Shown: positions 47,960 to 58,779 of the stretch, one piece after another | Numbering within the stretch: the stretch's first letter is position 1 | Layout of the letters: each line of letters opens with the position of its first letter | NCBI RefSeq assembly: GCF_002099425.1 | Contig: NW_018344184.1 | Span: forward strand, 3,607,001 to 3,671,000 | Origin: Phascolarctos cinereus | Lineage: Eukaryota > Chordata > Mammalia > Diprotodontia > Phascolarctidae | Direction of reading: 5' to 3' | DNA length: 64,000 nt | Translations under genes and position numbers: made by a program | The notes under the pieces: model-generated | The model's input: only the letters and a program-made list of their open reading frames with translations | What the model was told of the DNA's origin: nothing | Databases searched by the model: none

Positions 47960-48205
47960 GTATGTGTGTGTTTGTTCAATTGTTTCAACTATGTCTGACT
48001 CTTTGTGACCCCATTTGGGGTTTTCTTGACAAAGATACTGGAGTGGTTTGCTATTTCCTTCTCTAGTGCATTTTACAGATGAGGAAACTGAGGCAAACAG
48101 GGTTAAAAGACTTGCTCAGGGTCACACAGCTAGTAAGTAACTGAAGTCAAATTTGAACTCAGGCCTTCCTGACTCCAGGCCTGGTGCTCTATCCGCTGTG
48201 TCCCT
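47960..48205 (-). mobile_element. Mar-1-like CORE-SINE with Bov-B/RTE tail
   Basis: Starts with the reversed tail TCTGACTCTTTGTGACCCCA and GATACTGGAGTGGTTTGC, the Bov-B/RTE 3' end, then the core (GATGAGGAAACTGAGGCAAA, CTCAGGGTCACACAGCTAGT) and the tRNA-like head. A full composite CORE-SINE, and good evidence for a marsupial source. Confidence 0.88.
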
Positions 48206-48206
48206 A

Positions 48207-48345
48207 CCTACAAACATTTAGATAATTGAAGTCCCTCATTCCTGATTTGCTGTAATTATCGGCAGGCTTACAAGTGTTTTTCCAAACACTTCAACTATTG
48301 CCTCCTTTCATCCAGGTAGTCTATAGAACATTCTGAATCAAATAT
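48207..48345 (-). mobile_element. CR1/L3 fragment
   Basis: ATAATTGAAGTCCCTCATTC matches 41747-41766 (ATAATTAAAGTCCCTCATCA), the reversed endonuclease GDFN block, and TTCAACTATTGCCTCCTTTC parallels 41820 onward. Confidence 0.6.
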
Positions 48346-48744
48346 TGCATCCATAAGAATGATGTCTAAGGACTTGGTCTTGGTCTCTACTGGTCTGTAG
48401 ACCTGCTTTCCTATAAATAAGCATTATCCCTATGAGATGGGAATAGTACTGATGTGTAATCAGTGTTATGATTACTCACAATATTCCACACCATTTAATA
48501 AAACATGCACAATATTTCTACTATCAAACAGTTTGTAAACAATTGTGGAAATTGTTTTCCCACTAAAGAAAAATGGGACCTGGGGATATGAGTAAGAAAT
48601 TGCTAAGAAGTCTTTCCAGGTGTGTTAAAATGATAATTCCTGATATCATGGAGATAGGTCCACTAATCTTTAAAAATCTTGGCTGTAGAAGTTCAGTGAT
48701 ATTAGTAATATTTTGGTATATACCCTAAGAAACAATTACTCCGA

Positions 48745-49715
48745 GTTCTGCTTCCAGGAGCCAAGATGGCGAAGTGAAAAGGTAGTCGCTCTCACTCTCC
48801 CCTATCAACCTCTGAAAACCCAGAAAATATCACCCCAGAAAAAAAAAAAACCCTGGAACACCTGAACTAGAAGAAAGACAAGGAGCAGCAGTGCAGTAAC
48901 CCAGCAAACAGGTCTCCCAGTGCCTCAACAAAAACAAGGGGCCCCAGGCAGATAAGTACCCTGCGGCATTCATCTGAAAGGAGGTAAAGAAAACAACCTA
49001 AAGGCTTCCTAAAGCCCTGGCCTTGCTGATTCCAACCCAACACCAGGTGAGCTTTAGGAGCCCTGAAGCCTCCAATTGTGAAGAGATCCAGAAGCCCAGG
49101 TGGTAGAACAGGCAAACACGAACACCTGGACCTCCGATGTCTCAGTGAGGGCGGGGGGAAGCGGTGGAAACCAGCTCAGAAAAGCACCAGGAGTCTCAGC
49201 AATCCACTGCAAAGGAATCTCCCTGTGCATTAGCAGAAACGAGGGAGACAACACTGCAGGGGGCCCCAGGCAGATAAACATCCTGCAGCAGCCATCTAAA
49301 AGGAGCTAAAGAAAGCTAAAGGAAAAGAAAAGCAGGCAACCTAAAATTGCCTGAAAGTTCCAGCCTTGCTGATTCCAGCCCAACACAAGGTAAGCTGCCA
49401 GAAACCTACAGCCTCCAATTCCCAGCATAAGAGGCCCCAGAATGCAAAGCCAGTGACCAAGACTAAAGGGGAAGAAAAGGGAAAGGGATAATAAAAGGGG
49501 GAAGGGACTGAAGGAGGCGGTGGTCAAAAGCAAAACACTAATGAAGGGGAGAAAGGAAAAAGGAGAAAGAAAAGCATAAATGGGGGGGGAAAGGATGGAG
49601 AAAAAGACACAGATAGTAATCATAACTGTGAATGTGAATGGGATGAACTCTCCCATAAAACGGAAACAGATTGCAGAATGGATTAAAAACTGTAATCCTA
49701 CAAAAACCAAAGATT
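48745..49715 (+). mobile_element. L1 5' end with tandem units, joined to ORF2 start
   Basis: 5' UTR begins near GGAGCCAAGATGGCGAAGTG. Two diverged units follow, each with GGCCCCAGGCAGATAA (48940 and 49261) and CCTTGCTGATTCCA (49021 and 49363), period about 320-340 bases. From about 49460 the purine-rich inter-ORF spacer follows directly, then the ORF2 start (IITVNVNGMNSPIKRKQIAE). ORF1 is missing, and ORF2 ends after about 35 codons. Dead, both internally deleted and 3'-truncated. Confidence 0.8.
48762..48771 (+). promoter_or_regulatory. YY1-type site in the L1 5' UTR
   Basis: CAAGATGGCG matches the YY1 core AAGATGGCG, placed at the very start of the element as in human L1. Confidence 0.6.
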
Positions 49716-49977
49716 ACAGAGGTGAAGTGATTTCCTCCCACCACCTCCAGATCAAACAGGTTGGTGGTCTCCCTGACCCCTGATATCAGAGTCCAGTTCT
49801 ATCATAAGCCATTCAACTCTATGAAATAATAATGGATTTGGTCAAACTGTTTTAGACAATTAATGATATTAACTCTATGCCATCTCCATGGATTCCACCA
49901 TGACCCTCTTCAAAGATAAAGACTATACTCTTGCAATAATTACCATTAGGTTAGGGAGTCAGAAGAGGGTAGTAGAA

Positions 49978-50140
49978 GGCAGAGGTTCTTTACTCAGGAT
50001 CCATGAACTTTTTTTAATGTTTTGCTAACTATATTTCAATATAATTGGTTCCCTTTGTAATCCTATGTATTTTTAATGTACTTGAAGTCACTATTCTGAT
50101 CCATAGGCTTCACCAGACTTCTAAAGGAATCTATAACACA
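49978..50140 (+). mobile_element. hAT-type MITE, second copy
   Basis: GAGGTTCTTTACTCAGGATC, TATATTTCAATATAATTGGT, CCATAGGCTTCACCAGACTT. Reverse complement relation to 21663-21855 (ACAGTTATGAAAATATC, GCCAGTCTGGTGAAGGCTAT). Confidence 0.75.
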
Positions 50141-51649
50141 TTCCCTTCCCTGGTGGAAGGGAAAAAGAAAAAAAAATGGGCAGCACAGATTTTAGAGTGC
50201 AAAAAAAAAAAAGAAGAAGCATCTACAAGGTATTATTAAGGTGATATTCTCAGTGATAATAATGTTATTAACCCCACTCATTATGTGACTGCTGCTACAT
50301 CTCCATGAGCAAACTGAAGGGAAAAAAACAAATTTTTGCCTGGATTGACTAAGTTCACCCACTTTGGTTTCTTTGGGTGGAAATCAAGCCCTATGTAAAT
50401 GTCCCACAAATACCACATGCCATTTTAATAATGTAAGAGTTGGTTTGTTCAGGGACTTTCCCCCCCTAAAGTGGAAATCTTCCAACATGATTAATGTAGC
50501 ACAGATCATGTTATGTTAGGAATCCTTGGCTATACACAAGAAGCATTTCATTTATTTGCCAAGGTCAAACTTAAGCAATTAAAAAAACAATAACAACAAA
50601 AATCTAATGAGGGAGAGGGTATGGGGTGGAGGAAAAAGGCAATACCCACAGCAGACCATTTGGTTTATGCAACTAAGGCCTCTAGAGCTCCTCATAGGAT
50701 CTGCTTCATTTCCATTTCCCTATTCCCTACTGCCTTAGCCCTCCCAGTGAGCCATCTTCTGAGAAAACCACCTTTGTACAGCAAAGCAAGGGTCATTGGA
50801 TTCCATAGTCCTTTCAGAATGGTACACGATCCTTCAATAGCATAGCCTCCTACCCACATAAAATCACTTCTAAATAGTCACATGGTTGAGATCATCCTTT
50901 CTGAATGAGGTGCCCTTTCCCACCAATATTATCAGGTGTTTCTTGGGCAGCACTCAGTTAAAGGATTACAGTCACCCTGTATTTAACCACTTACAGATAC
51001 AGCATTGCCAGAGGGGTTGCCAAGATGATCTTTTAGCTACAAGATCTCAATGTACAGCTTGCTCTATAAACTTGGAACAAATTGAATGGCAATTAAGAGT
51101 TCCTGAAGGATTCACCCTAAAGCAGCAGATGTTGGAGGAATTTGCTACACTATTGGGGACCAATAAATAGGTCAGAAATGGACATAGAGTTCACTTTTTC
51201 CACTTTTGATTTCTGAAACAAAACATTTCTACTGCACTCTGTGTGTCTCTTCATAAGTCTTACATCACCTATTATTCATATTACTCTACAGCTTATAGCT
51301 GCCAACTCGTTACTATGGGATGAGAACATATACTGATACACCATATACTGTTAGAAACTTAATTAACATTTATGAGTTGGAAAGGAAACTGAAAGATTCT
51401 TACATAAAATAAGATATTCTTGGGCCTGATCCAGTGATATATAAGCTACACTGGGGAGAGAAAAGGAAAAGGAAATCTCTTCACCAATTAAAGTTCCGTG
51501 AAATGTTTCAGAGTGTGGCATTTGCCTAATTCTAGAAAAAAAAAGTTATCCCAATGGGCTCCAAAAGCCAATGACTCTTTGACAAGCAAATAACTAACTT
51601 CTTTTTAATAATTAATGCTCCACTGGATCAGAAATAATACCAGTGTGGG
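50141..51649. other. Unassigned intron sequence with one open frame
   Basis: A 94-codon plus frame at 50886-51170 ends VPEGFTLKQQMLEEFATLLG. The composition looks protein-like, but I do not recognise it and see no intron signals; possibly a decayed retrocopy. Confidence 0.3.
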
Positions 51650-51955
51650 GAGGAGTGGATAGCATTGTATAGTGAAAAGTATCATTGGATGTGGAGAATG
51701 AGGAAGGCCCTGGGTTCAAATCCCACCTCTTCAAATGACTACTTATGTCATTAATTAAATCCTTTCACCTCCTTTGGCTGTACTTTCTCATCAATAGAAT
51801 GAGGGGTTTGGATTACATTGCCTATAAATTTCCTTCCAGTTTTAAAATTATGATCTCATACTACGGGGAAGTAGATTTGGTCTCAATATAAGGAAAAATT
51901 TCTTAACAATTAGAGCTATCCAAAAATGAAAGAAGCTGACTTATAACCTAGCAAG
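51650..51955 (+). mobile_element. Ther-2-like SINE then CR1/L3 3' scrap
   Basis: 51650-51870: AATCCCACCTCTTCAAATGA, TTTGGATTACATTGCC, TTCCTTCCAG. 51880-51955: TTTCTTAACAATTAGAGCTA, the CR1/L3 3' end as at 62800. Confidence 0.6.
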
Positions 51956-52875
51956 GTACCCAATATTTAGTTAATTTTCATTTGTCAAGGGCATAATATG
52001 GGCAAGGAACTGTGATAGGCACTTGGAATACAAAGACAAAAATAAAATTGTCTTTGCTTTCAATGAACTAACATTTTATTTGGGGGATTAAACTTGCATG
52101 TGAATAAGTACAATGAAATTTGAGGAGGAAAGCATTAACAATAACAATAGGTAGCATTTATTTCTCAAATTAAGGTTTGCAAAGTGCTTTACAAATATTA
52201 TCTCATTTTATCTTCACAACAACCCTGGGAGGTAGGTACTATTACTATCCCCATTTTACAGATGAGGAAATTAGTGCAGAGATTAAGTGTCTTGCCCAGA
52301 GTTGCACAGCTAGTGTCTGAGGGTAGATTTGAACTCAGTTCTTCTTGATTCTCAGTCTAGCACTCTATTTACTGAGCCACCTAGATGCCTCTGAACAACT
52401 AAGGAATCAGGTATTCTGAGAAGGTGGCACCTGAATAGAACTTCAAAGGAAAATAAGAGTTCTGAGATGCAGAGATGAAGAGGGATGGCATTCCATGGAG
52501 GGGGAACCACTCCTGCAGATAAATGGAAGCATGAGATAGCACACTGAGTTTGGGGAAAAGCTAGTATTCTGGTAGAATTGATTAAAGAGAATAATGTGAA
52601 TAAAACTGGGTAGGAAATATGGAGCCAGATTGTAGAAGGAGAGAAAAAAGTCAGGTCATCGACCTGAGGGAATCAAAGAAAGATTCCCTCTGCAAGAATA
52701 AAGAAATGTGAAGGACAGAAAGGTTTAGGTGGAAAGATCAATTCTATTGTTGACATGCTGAGTCTGAGGTTCCAATGGAACATCTAAATGGTTGTAACTA
52801 TGAGACTGAAAAATTCAGGAGAAAGATTAGAACAAGATATATAGATTTGGATGTCATATGCCTAGAGGTAATAAT
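51956..52875 (-). mobile_element. L2 copy, minus strand, split by a MIR
   Basis: 51956-52134 (TTGGAATACAAAGACAAAAA) and 52400-52875 (GATGGCATTCCATGGAGG, TTGACATGCTGAGTCTGAGG, TAGATTTGGATGTCATATGC) in correct order either side of a MIR. Confidence 0.72.
52135..52400 (-). mobile_element. MIR SINE nested in L2
   Basis: TTCACAACAACCCTGGGAGG, CCCCATTTTACAGATGAGG, GCCACCTAGATGCCTC. Confidence 0.82.
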
Positions 52876-52884
52876 TTAATTAGA

Positions 52885-53165
52885 GGCAGCTTGGTGGTAT
52901 AGTGGATAGAATATTGGACCTAGAGTCAAGGAGACTTAAATTCAAATCTTGCCTTGGACTCTTAATACTTATGTGACGACCCTAGATAAGTCACTTAATC
53001 TCTGCCTGCTTTAATTTCATCATTGGTAAAATGGGGATGATAATAGCACCTGCTACCTCACAGGGTCGTTGTAAGGATCCAATGGTATAACATGTACAGC
53101 TCTGTGCATACCTTAAAGTACAATCTAAAAACTACTTCTCATTATTTTTACTACTATATCTTTGC
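52885..53165 (+). mobile_element. CORE-SINE with tRNA-like head
   Basis: AGAGGCAGCTTGGTGGTATA head, AATTTCATCATTGGTAAAAT core, CTCACAGGGTCGTTGTAAGG and an ATT-rich tail. Full length. Confidence 0.8.
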
Positions 53166-53239
53166 TAATTAAAAATGTAGTTACTATTACTATTATTATC
53201 CTTATTAATTACCACTATAACTACCATTACTATTATCCT

Positions 53240-53745
53240 TATTAATTGGTTGGTTGGTTGTTGTCCTTCGTTCTTGAAGAGGACCAAATGACATCACTAT
53301 GCTGGAGTCCAGTTTTAGCGTGTCGGACTGTGGCTGATCAGACCAATACGAGCTCAGAATGTTCGACCCCAGGTCAGGCACAAATACTTTGTGTGAACAT
53401 TTGGGGTGGGTTCTCTAAGTCTGTGAATCTTGTGTTTCTCTTGAGCTATTTCAATTCTGCTTTGCTCATAGAGCACAGCACCTTTTCTGATGTGAGCATG
53501 CCATGCTGAGCAGTCCTGCGCTAGTATCTCCCATGTCACACAATCAATTCCAAAGTTCTTAAGAGAAACCTTGAGAATGTCCTTGCATCACTTCTTCTGA
53601 CCACTATGTGAACGCTTGTCCTATGTGAGTTTTCCATAAAATAGTCTTTTTGGCAAGCATATGTTTTGCATTCAAATGACACGGCCAGCCCATCAGAGTT
53701 GCGCTCTCTAAAGCAGTTCTTATTAATTATTAAGTTCCCCTTATT
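53240..53745 (-). mobile_element. Non-LTR retrotransposon ORF2 C-terminus, RTE-like
   Basis: On the minus strand, with a few breaks: WAGRVI.MQNICLPKRLFYG, KDILKVSLKNFGIDCVTWEI, LAQDCSAWHAHIRKGA, then a C-terminal RTFWARIGLISHS-like zinc-finger remnant. This order (LRWAGHV.RM..RLPK..YGEL, WE.LA.DR..WR, C2H2 end) is typical of RTE-type LINE ORFs. Old, dead fragment; exact family uncertain. Confidence 0.7.
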
Positions 53746-54109
53746 AATTAATACTATAATTGCTATTGCTATTGTTATCCTTCGGGGACTAGCCATCTTA
53801 AATTTAGAGAGACATATCACTCATATTGGAATCCTATAATACAGTGCTACATAAAATTATTTAAATGATGTGTTTGGATTTCACAATTATGTACACTGTA
53901 GCTGTGGGATAAAAAGTTTTTCTGAAAATTCAAAGACAATAGTAAATGGTGTCACAAATTTAAAAAAAAATACACCCTAAGTACTACTATAATTCAGAAG
54001 AAGTCACAAGTATTCAAAAATATATTCAGCAATGGAAAAAAGAAAAAAAGAATATTGTGTGGTCAAGGAAGGATCACAAAAGCATAGGATTTCAGATTTA
54101 AAAGTATGA
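53746..54109. other. Unassigned
   Basis: AT-rich; nothing recognised. Confidence 0.4.
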
Positions 54110-54345
54110 AGAACCTCATAAATAATGCAGTCTACCATCCTCTCTCATTTTATAATTAAGGAAATTGAGACAAACAGGGCTAAGTGACTTGCCCAGAGTC
54201 ACACAGCTAATAAGTGTCTAAGGATAGATTTGAACTACAGTCTTCCTGATTCCAGGCCCTGTACTCTATCTACTTCACCAACTGGCTGCCCACCTGGCCC
54301 ATAGTAGATGCTTAATAAATGTTGATTGACTGGTTGACTGTGCCT
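54110..54345 (-). mobile_element. SINE and L2 tail
   Basis: 54110-54295 is a reversed marsupial SINE (AAGTGACTTGCCCAGAGTCA, CAACTGGCTGCCCA). 54295-54345 is a plus-strand L2 tail (TAGATGCTTAATAAATGTTG). Confidence 0.75.
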
Positions 54346-54781
54346 AGTATTCTTTCTGCTATATATACAAATACACGTACACATACACATACAAAAAAAC
54401 TACACATACACATACACATGCAAATAAACAAAAAAGAGAGTTCCACACCAGTAATGTAATTTTAAAGACAGAGTTCACTTAATGAAAAGGGAAGATTAGC
54501 TTAATGTATATTCAATGGGAAAGCAGAAAAAGAATCTCTTTGGCAAGGCCCCTTCTCTTAAGAGGGATATATGGGGGCCACTTTACTACTTCCAGAACCA
54601 GAACCCCTTCTAATCAGTGACTACCTCTGCTACCATTTCCTCTACCTAGGGACAAACAAATACTAGGTCAGATTGACCTAAATTGGATTTATATTTTAAC
54701 ATCTCACAGGATCTTTTTTTCCTTCTTAAGGCAGTTAATTAAATTTGCATGAACATTAATTTAAATCATATAACTATTCAC

Positions 54782-54883
54782 CTTCAGAGGCAAAACTTCC
54801 TCCTTCTGCTCAACAAAAATTGGCAATCTCTTCAGAAATGGATTTTCTTCGCAGTAGAATTCTCCCAGTCCCATCCACCAAAT
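54782..54883 (-). CDS. LRRC69: LRRC69-like internal exon (end of the leucine-rich repeats)
   Basis: Read on the minus strand this is a 102-base open exon of 34 codons. It is preceded by a pyrimidine-rich acceptor (ttattttacaag) and followed by the donor AAG|gtgaat. It encodes MGLGEFYCEENPFLKRLP and ends EEVLPLK. The EFYCE.NP.L..LP pattern is the last leucine-rich repeat of the LRRC69/LRRC28-type proteins as I remember them. It is phase 0 at both ends and joins in frame to the exon at 34649-34828 across a 20-kb intron. Earlier repeat exons must lie beyond the right edge. The LRR class is fairly secure. The name LRRC69 is from memory, not from a search. The cellular role of LRRC69 is poorly known. 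Confidence 0.72.
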
Positions 54884-55047
54884 CTTGTAAAATAAAATAA
54901 ATGTTGTTATCGATACAAAAGTGAAGTTAGTCTCCACAGTTTTCATCATCTCAGCTACAACATGAAATTGGAACAGGTATGCTACTTGAATATTTAAAAA
55001 GGAGAATGTAACAGAACTGTTGATTTTGACAAGCTCAAGTTCATTTA

Positions 55048-55215
55048 GCCCAGTGGTTCTCAAGCCTTTTTGGTCTCAGGACCTCTTGACATTCTTAAAA
55101 ATTACTGAGGATCCTCTAAAGAGCTTTTGTTTATGTGGGTTAGATCTATTGATATTTACTGTGTTCAAAATTAAAATGTCTTCATATTCTTATGAAAATA
55201 GTTTTGACCTTGGGG
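55048..55215 (+). mobile_element. hAT-Charlie-like DNA transposon fragment
   Basis: CAGTGGTTCTCAAGCCTTTT terminus, GAGCTTTTGTTTATGTGGGT, TAGATCTATTGATATTTACT. Matches an ancient mammalian hAT-Charlie sequence that I recall but cannot name with certainty. Right end lost. Confidence 0.65.
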
Positions 55216-55329
55216 AATCCCCTGAAAACTCTCTGTTCCAGCCAAAATGGACAATTCTTCTTCTGTCTTACTGGAGACTCAGCTTTTGTTCATCTATTTT
55301 GCCCAAGCCTAGAATGAATTCTTCAGTAC

Positions 55330-55760
55330 TTCATTGCACCCACCTCCTCCCACTGAAATCCTTCCTTCTGTTCAAGTTCTAGATCAGATACCATGTCCTT
55401 ATAGGATAATGGATTTAAAAGCGGAAAGACTCTTAGAGGATGTTCATTCCAATCTCCTAATTTTACAGAGGAGGAAAGTGAAGTCCTGAGAGTTTAAGTG
55501 GACCCAGATCCTCCTGCCTCCAAATCCAGAATTCTCTCTACTGCACTGTTTAGTTCATTCTTTACTGTGAAGCTTTGCCTATTCTTTAATCTCTCTTTGG
55601 TCCCTCCTGTATATTTAATCTAAGATAAAATATGACTATTTGTGGATGGGTCTACCAGATTTTTAGTTCCATGAAGACAAGGACTGTATTGTTTAAAAAT
55701 TTTTGTGCTACCAGTACATCACCAAGTGGGTGCTGTTTGTTGAATTCATATATGTCACAA
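55330..55760 (+). mobile_element. L2 3' end with nested Ther-2-like SINE
   Basis: L2 at 55330-55400 and 55558-55760 (TAGTTCCATGAAGACAAGGA). A reversed Ther-2-like SINE (CAATCTCCTAATTTTACAGA) fills 55405-55555. Confidence 0.6.
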
Positions 55761-55789
55761 AATCAGATGTTTGTATAAATATTAATCTA

Positions 55790-56010
55790 GCAGCTCTAAG
55801 AAGGATGGATTTGAAGGAAGAGTGGAAAAGAAAAACTGGTTATCAGGCTATTACCACAGTCTAGGCAGGTGGTAATAAGGGCCTAGATTAAGTTGGTGTC
55901 CATGGAAACAAAAAATGCAAAAGAGATCATGGAGGTAAAAAAAAGAAAAGTATACATACCCTGACATGAAACTTAATTAGGTATGAGGAAATAGAAGGAG
56001 ACAGTGATTA
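55790..56010 (-). mobile_element. L2 fragment
   Basis: AGGCTATTACCACAGTCTAG, GTGGTAATAAGGGCCTAGAT. Confidence 0.55.
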
Positions 56011-56059
56011 GACAAATGTTCCAAAGACAGGAGAATGGGTGTCTGCACCACTAGCCCAT

Positions 56060-56300
56060 CTACTGGAAATTTTTCCCAATCCCTCTTAATTCTAATGCTT
56101 TGCTATTCCTAATATTTCCTATTTATCCTGTATTATAGAGCTTATTTGTACATGTTTGCCTGTAGTCTTCCTAATAGATTGTGAGCTCCTTGAGGGCAGA
56201 GACTGTTTTTTGCCTCTTTTTATATTCCCAGCACTTAGCACAGTGCCTCCTGGCACATAGTAGTGTTTAGTAAATATTTATTCATTGAATGACAGAAATA
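56060..56300 (+). mobile_element. L2 3' end
   Basis: TAGATTGTGAGCTCCTTGAG, GCACTTAGCACAGTGCCTCC. Confidence 0.75.
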
Positions 56301-56314
56301 CAGAGGAGGGATAA

Positions 56315-56540
56315 TAAAAAATAATAATACCTTCCATTTATATAGCATTTTAAGGTCTTCAAAGAGCTTTAAACACAAAGCTGCTTAATAAATGCTTATT
56401 GGTTGATTAATACATCATCTCATTTAACAAAGAAAGGTCAAGCAACTTTATCATGGCCACATAGCTAGGAAATGTTAGAGGCAGATTTCAAATTCAGGCC
56501 TCTCTAGAATCCAAGCCCTCTGAATTACACCACTTTGTTT
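56315..56540 (-). mobile_element. MIR-like SINE with an L2 tail inside
   Basis: TTATATAGCATTTTAAGGTC and CATGGCCACATAGCTAGGAA are the SINE; GCTGCTTAATAAATGCTTAT in the middle is an L2 tail. Confidence 0.55.
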
Positions 56541-56984
56541 CCCCGTGAATTCTTGGATGGGTCTGCACAATCTCGTCAAAGTGTGTACGCTCTCCCAGTG
56601 CAGATTGCAACCTTTTAACACCTTCTCATTTTGTACAATTTTCGTCCATTTCTTTCCCCAAAACCCTCATGGAGTGTCTATCCAGTACACACAGGCTATC
56701 CTCCATTGCTTCTGATATCTTAAGGTTATTAGTTTACTGCTGACTATCCATACAAGTGGGCATGTCTTTTTTTCCTATTCCTGATGTCCTTCATGCCAAT
56801 TATCACAATATTGTCATTGATAATATGCTTTTGCCTGCTTGCAACTATTTTACTGTTACCTTTGGGTTATCTGCAATTCTGAATCAAAATTAAAGAGGAA
56901 ATATATAGAATAATTTGGAGAACACATCAAAAGCCTGAAGAGCAGGCAATATATTATAGCAGTGATGATGAATTTCAGTAATCC
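56541..56984. other. Unassigned, probably old repeat
   Basis: No ORF or recognised repeat; no LRR-coding exon seen on the minus strand. Confidence 0.35.
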
Positions 56985-57822
56985 AGACGTCAACCAGAAT
57001 TTTTCTCTGATAAAAACAAAGTAGTTGCCTTAATGGTCATTTCATCTTTCCAAAGGTTAAGGAATCCACAAGGAGGAACTTCTGGGTCTGATTCTCAACA
57101 AGACAAATGTGGTTTCTGGAATAAAAATGATGGGAACTTTGTGGGCCAGTAACCACTCTGTTTTAGAATTTGTGATAGAGAGGACAAAAATGGGCAGTGG
57201 TATTACATGCACTCATTTAGGGAGAACAGACATCAAAGGAAATTGAGGAAGATTAGATAGGCTTGTGTGACCTAAAATTCCACAGGGGATATTAGCCCTA
57301 GAAGGATGAGATGTTCTTAAGAATAAAATTTTAAAGATACAAAGAGGAACAAGGGTTACTGTTTAAAGAACCTGAAGTAGTTGCAAGGATGAATTCTTCC
57401 ACTAATTTCACTTTTTAAGAGAAACAGAAAAATATTTTTTAAAGATAGGTGAATATAAAAGTAGGGGTGGGGCATAGCACAGGAAAAATAATGTCAGGAG
57501 TTCTAAAATTCAGAATGATCTAAGGCTGGAGAGGAAAACTAAAGACTAAAGGATGTGGGAGGTGGGGGAGGGAGTCAGAGATTATGTATCTTGGGTAAAA
57601 CAGGATGATCTGAGAAGGTTTAGGACCCCTGATTAAGGTGGATGGTATGATGAGATTGCAGAAGGAAGACTTGTCCAATTCTTAATCTGTTTCTGTTATC
57701 TCTGCCAAGGAGAATGATCTTTTGACTAGAGAGGACAAAGCAAAAAAGATCAATAACGCACAAATAGCCAAAATAAGTAAGAAGATAGTAAGAGTGTATC
57801 TAGTAGTCCTTTATGAGTACTA
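56985..57822 (+). mobile_element. CR1/L3 LINE, 5' part (before the LTR insertion)
   Basis: Degenerate plus-strand CR1/L3 sequence from the end of the endonuclease into the linker before reverse transcriptase. The order of segments around 57140-57450 matches the CR1/L3 pattern as I know it (…AGTGACCAT…, GACTTCAAAGGA…, GATGTTCTTAAGAATAAA…). The same LINE resumes at 61252 beyond the LTR. Confidence 0.6.
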
Positions 57823-57934
57823 TGAGAAATGATTATTTCTCTCTTGTATTTAATAACTAATTATTATATTAGGACCAAGGTTTTTCCCCTTTTCTACTTC
57901 CTCCAGAAATCAACTAGTGAGGGAAATCTCTCTT

Positions 57935-57949
57935 AAAGATTTACCCAAG
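57935..57949 (+). repeat. Left target-site duplication of the HAL1-like element
   Basis: AAAGATTTACCCAAG, identical to 60813-60827. The preceding bases give TCTT/AAAG at the integration point, fitting the TT/AAAA-type nick preferred by L1 endonuclease. Confidence 0.92.
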
Positions 57950-57957
57950 GGGCAGAG

Positions 57958-57969
57958 CCAAGATGGTGG
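57958..57969 (+). promoter_or_regulatory. YY1-like motif at the HAL1 5' end
   Basis: CCAAGATGGTGG lies 8-20 bases from the element start. Human L1 carries a YY1 site at a similar place (+12 to +21) that positions transcription initiation. The match is good but not the perfect AAGATGGCG core. Confidence 0.5.
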
Positions 57970-58779
57970 AGTGCAAGCAGTGACTTGCTTGAGCTCTCCC
58001 CAAAACCCCTCCAAATACTCATAAAAAATGGCTCTAAACAAATTCTGAAGCAGCAGAACCCACAAAAAGACAGAGTGAAACAAATTTCCAGCCCAAGACA
58101 ACCTGGATGATTGATCAGAAAGGTGTATTGCACCGGGCTGGGAGCTGCAGCGTGGGTGAGCAGGCTGCAGTGAACCTGGAGCAGGCCTCAGAGGACTGAA
58201 TGGGCAGCTGTGGAGGTTTCCAGACTCCTCAATCCACAAATGCCAAAGACAAATTAGAAGGTCAGTGGGAAAAGTCTGTTTCTGTCGGTGCCTAAGAAAG
58301 GAAGGTGGGGTTTCAGCTCCATTCCCCAAGAGCGTGGCCCTGTGGGGGGGCAGCTGCTTCCCGAGCTTCCGGCCCACAGACTGAGGGGGAATCCAGTGGC
58401 TGATCAGAGAGGGATTGCAGGGATCTCTTTGCCCATGCTGAGGCAGGAATCTCTTGCTTTGCCCATGTTTGGATCTGGGCCACAGTTCTGGGCAGTGGTG
58501 CTGGGGTGAGGAGGAGCGCTGGCTTGGTGGAGCTTATAGTGGTTGTGGAGAGGACAGTTACAGGACAGAAAGGAGTACTTGTAGTCGCAGGCCAGGAAAG
58601 GAGTAAACACCTTGCCCCTTATCATACCACCTTGGAAGAACTGAAAATTTACAGGTCCCTACAAGTATCTCTGAAAACAGCTGTACAAACCCCCAAAGCT
58701 TGGGACAGTACATTCTTCACACTGGAAGCAGATTTGTACCTTAACAAAGAGTTTAAAACTCGACTAATTGGCCGGGATC

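Noticed and set aside
57910-58377. 155-codon minus frame
   Set aside because: Antisense to the HAL1 5' UTR; no independent support.
58768-58779. Upstream extension of ORF1 by four codons
   Set aside because: The first codon there is TTG; the first ATG, giving MSKQRKK, is at 58780 and fits other L1 ORF1 starts such as MSKKPNK near 3156.
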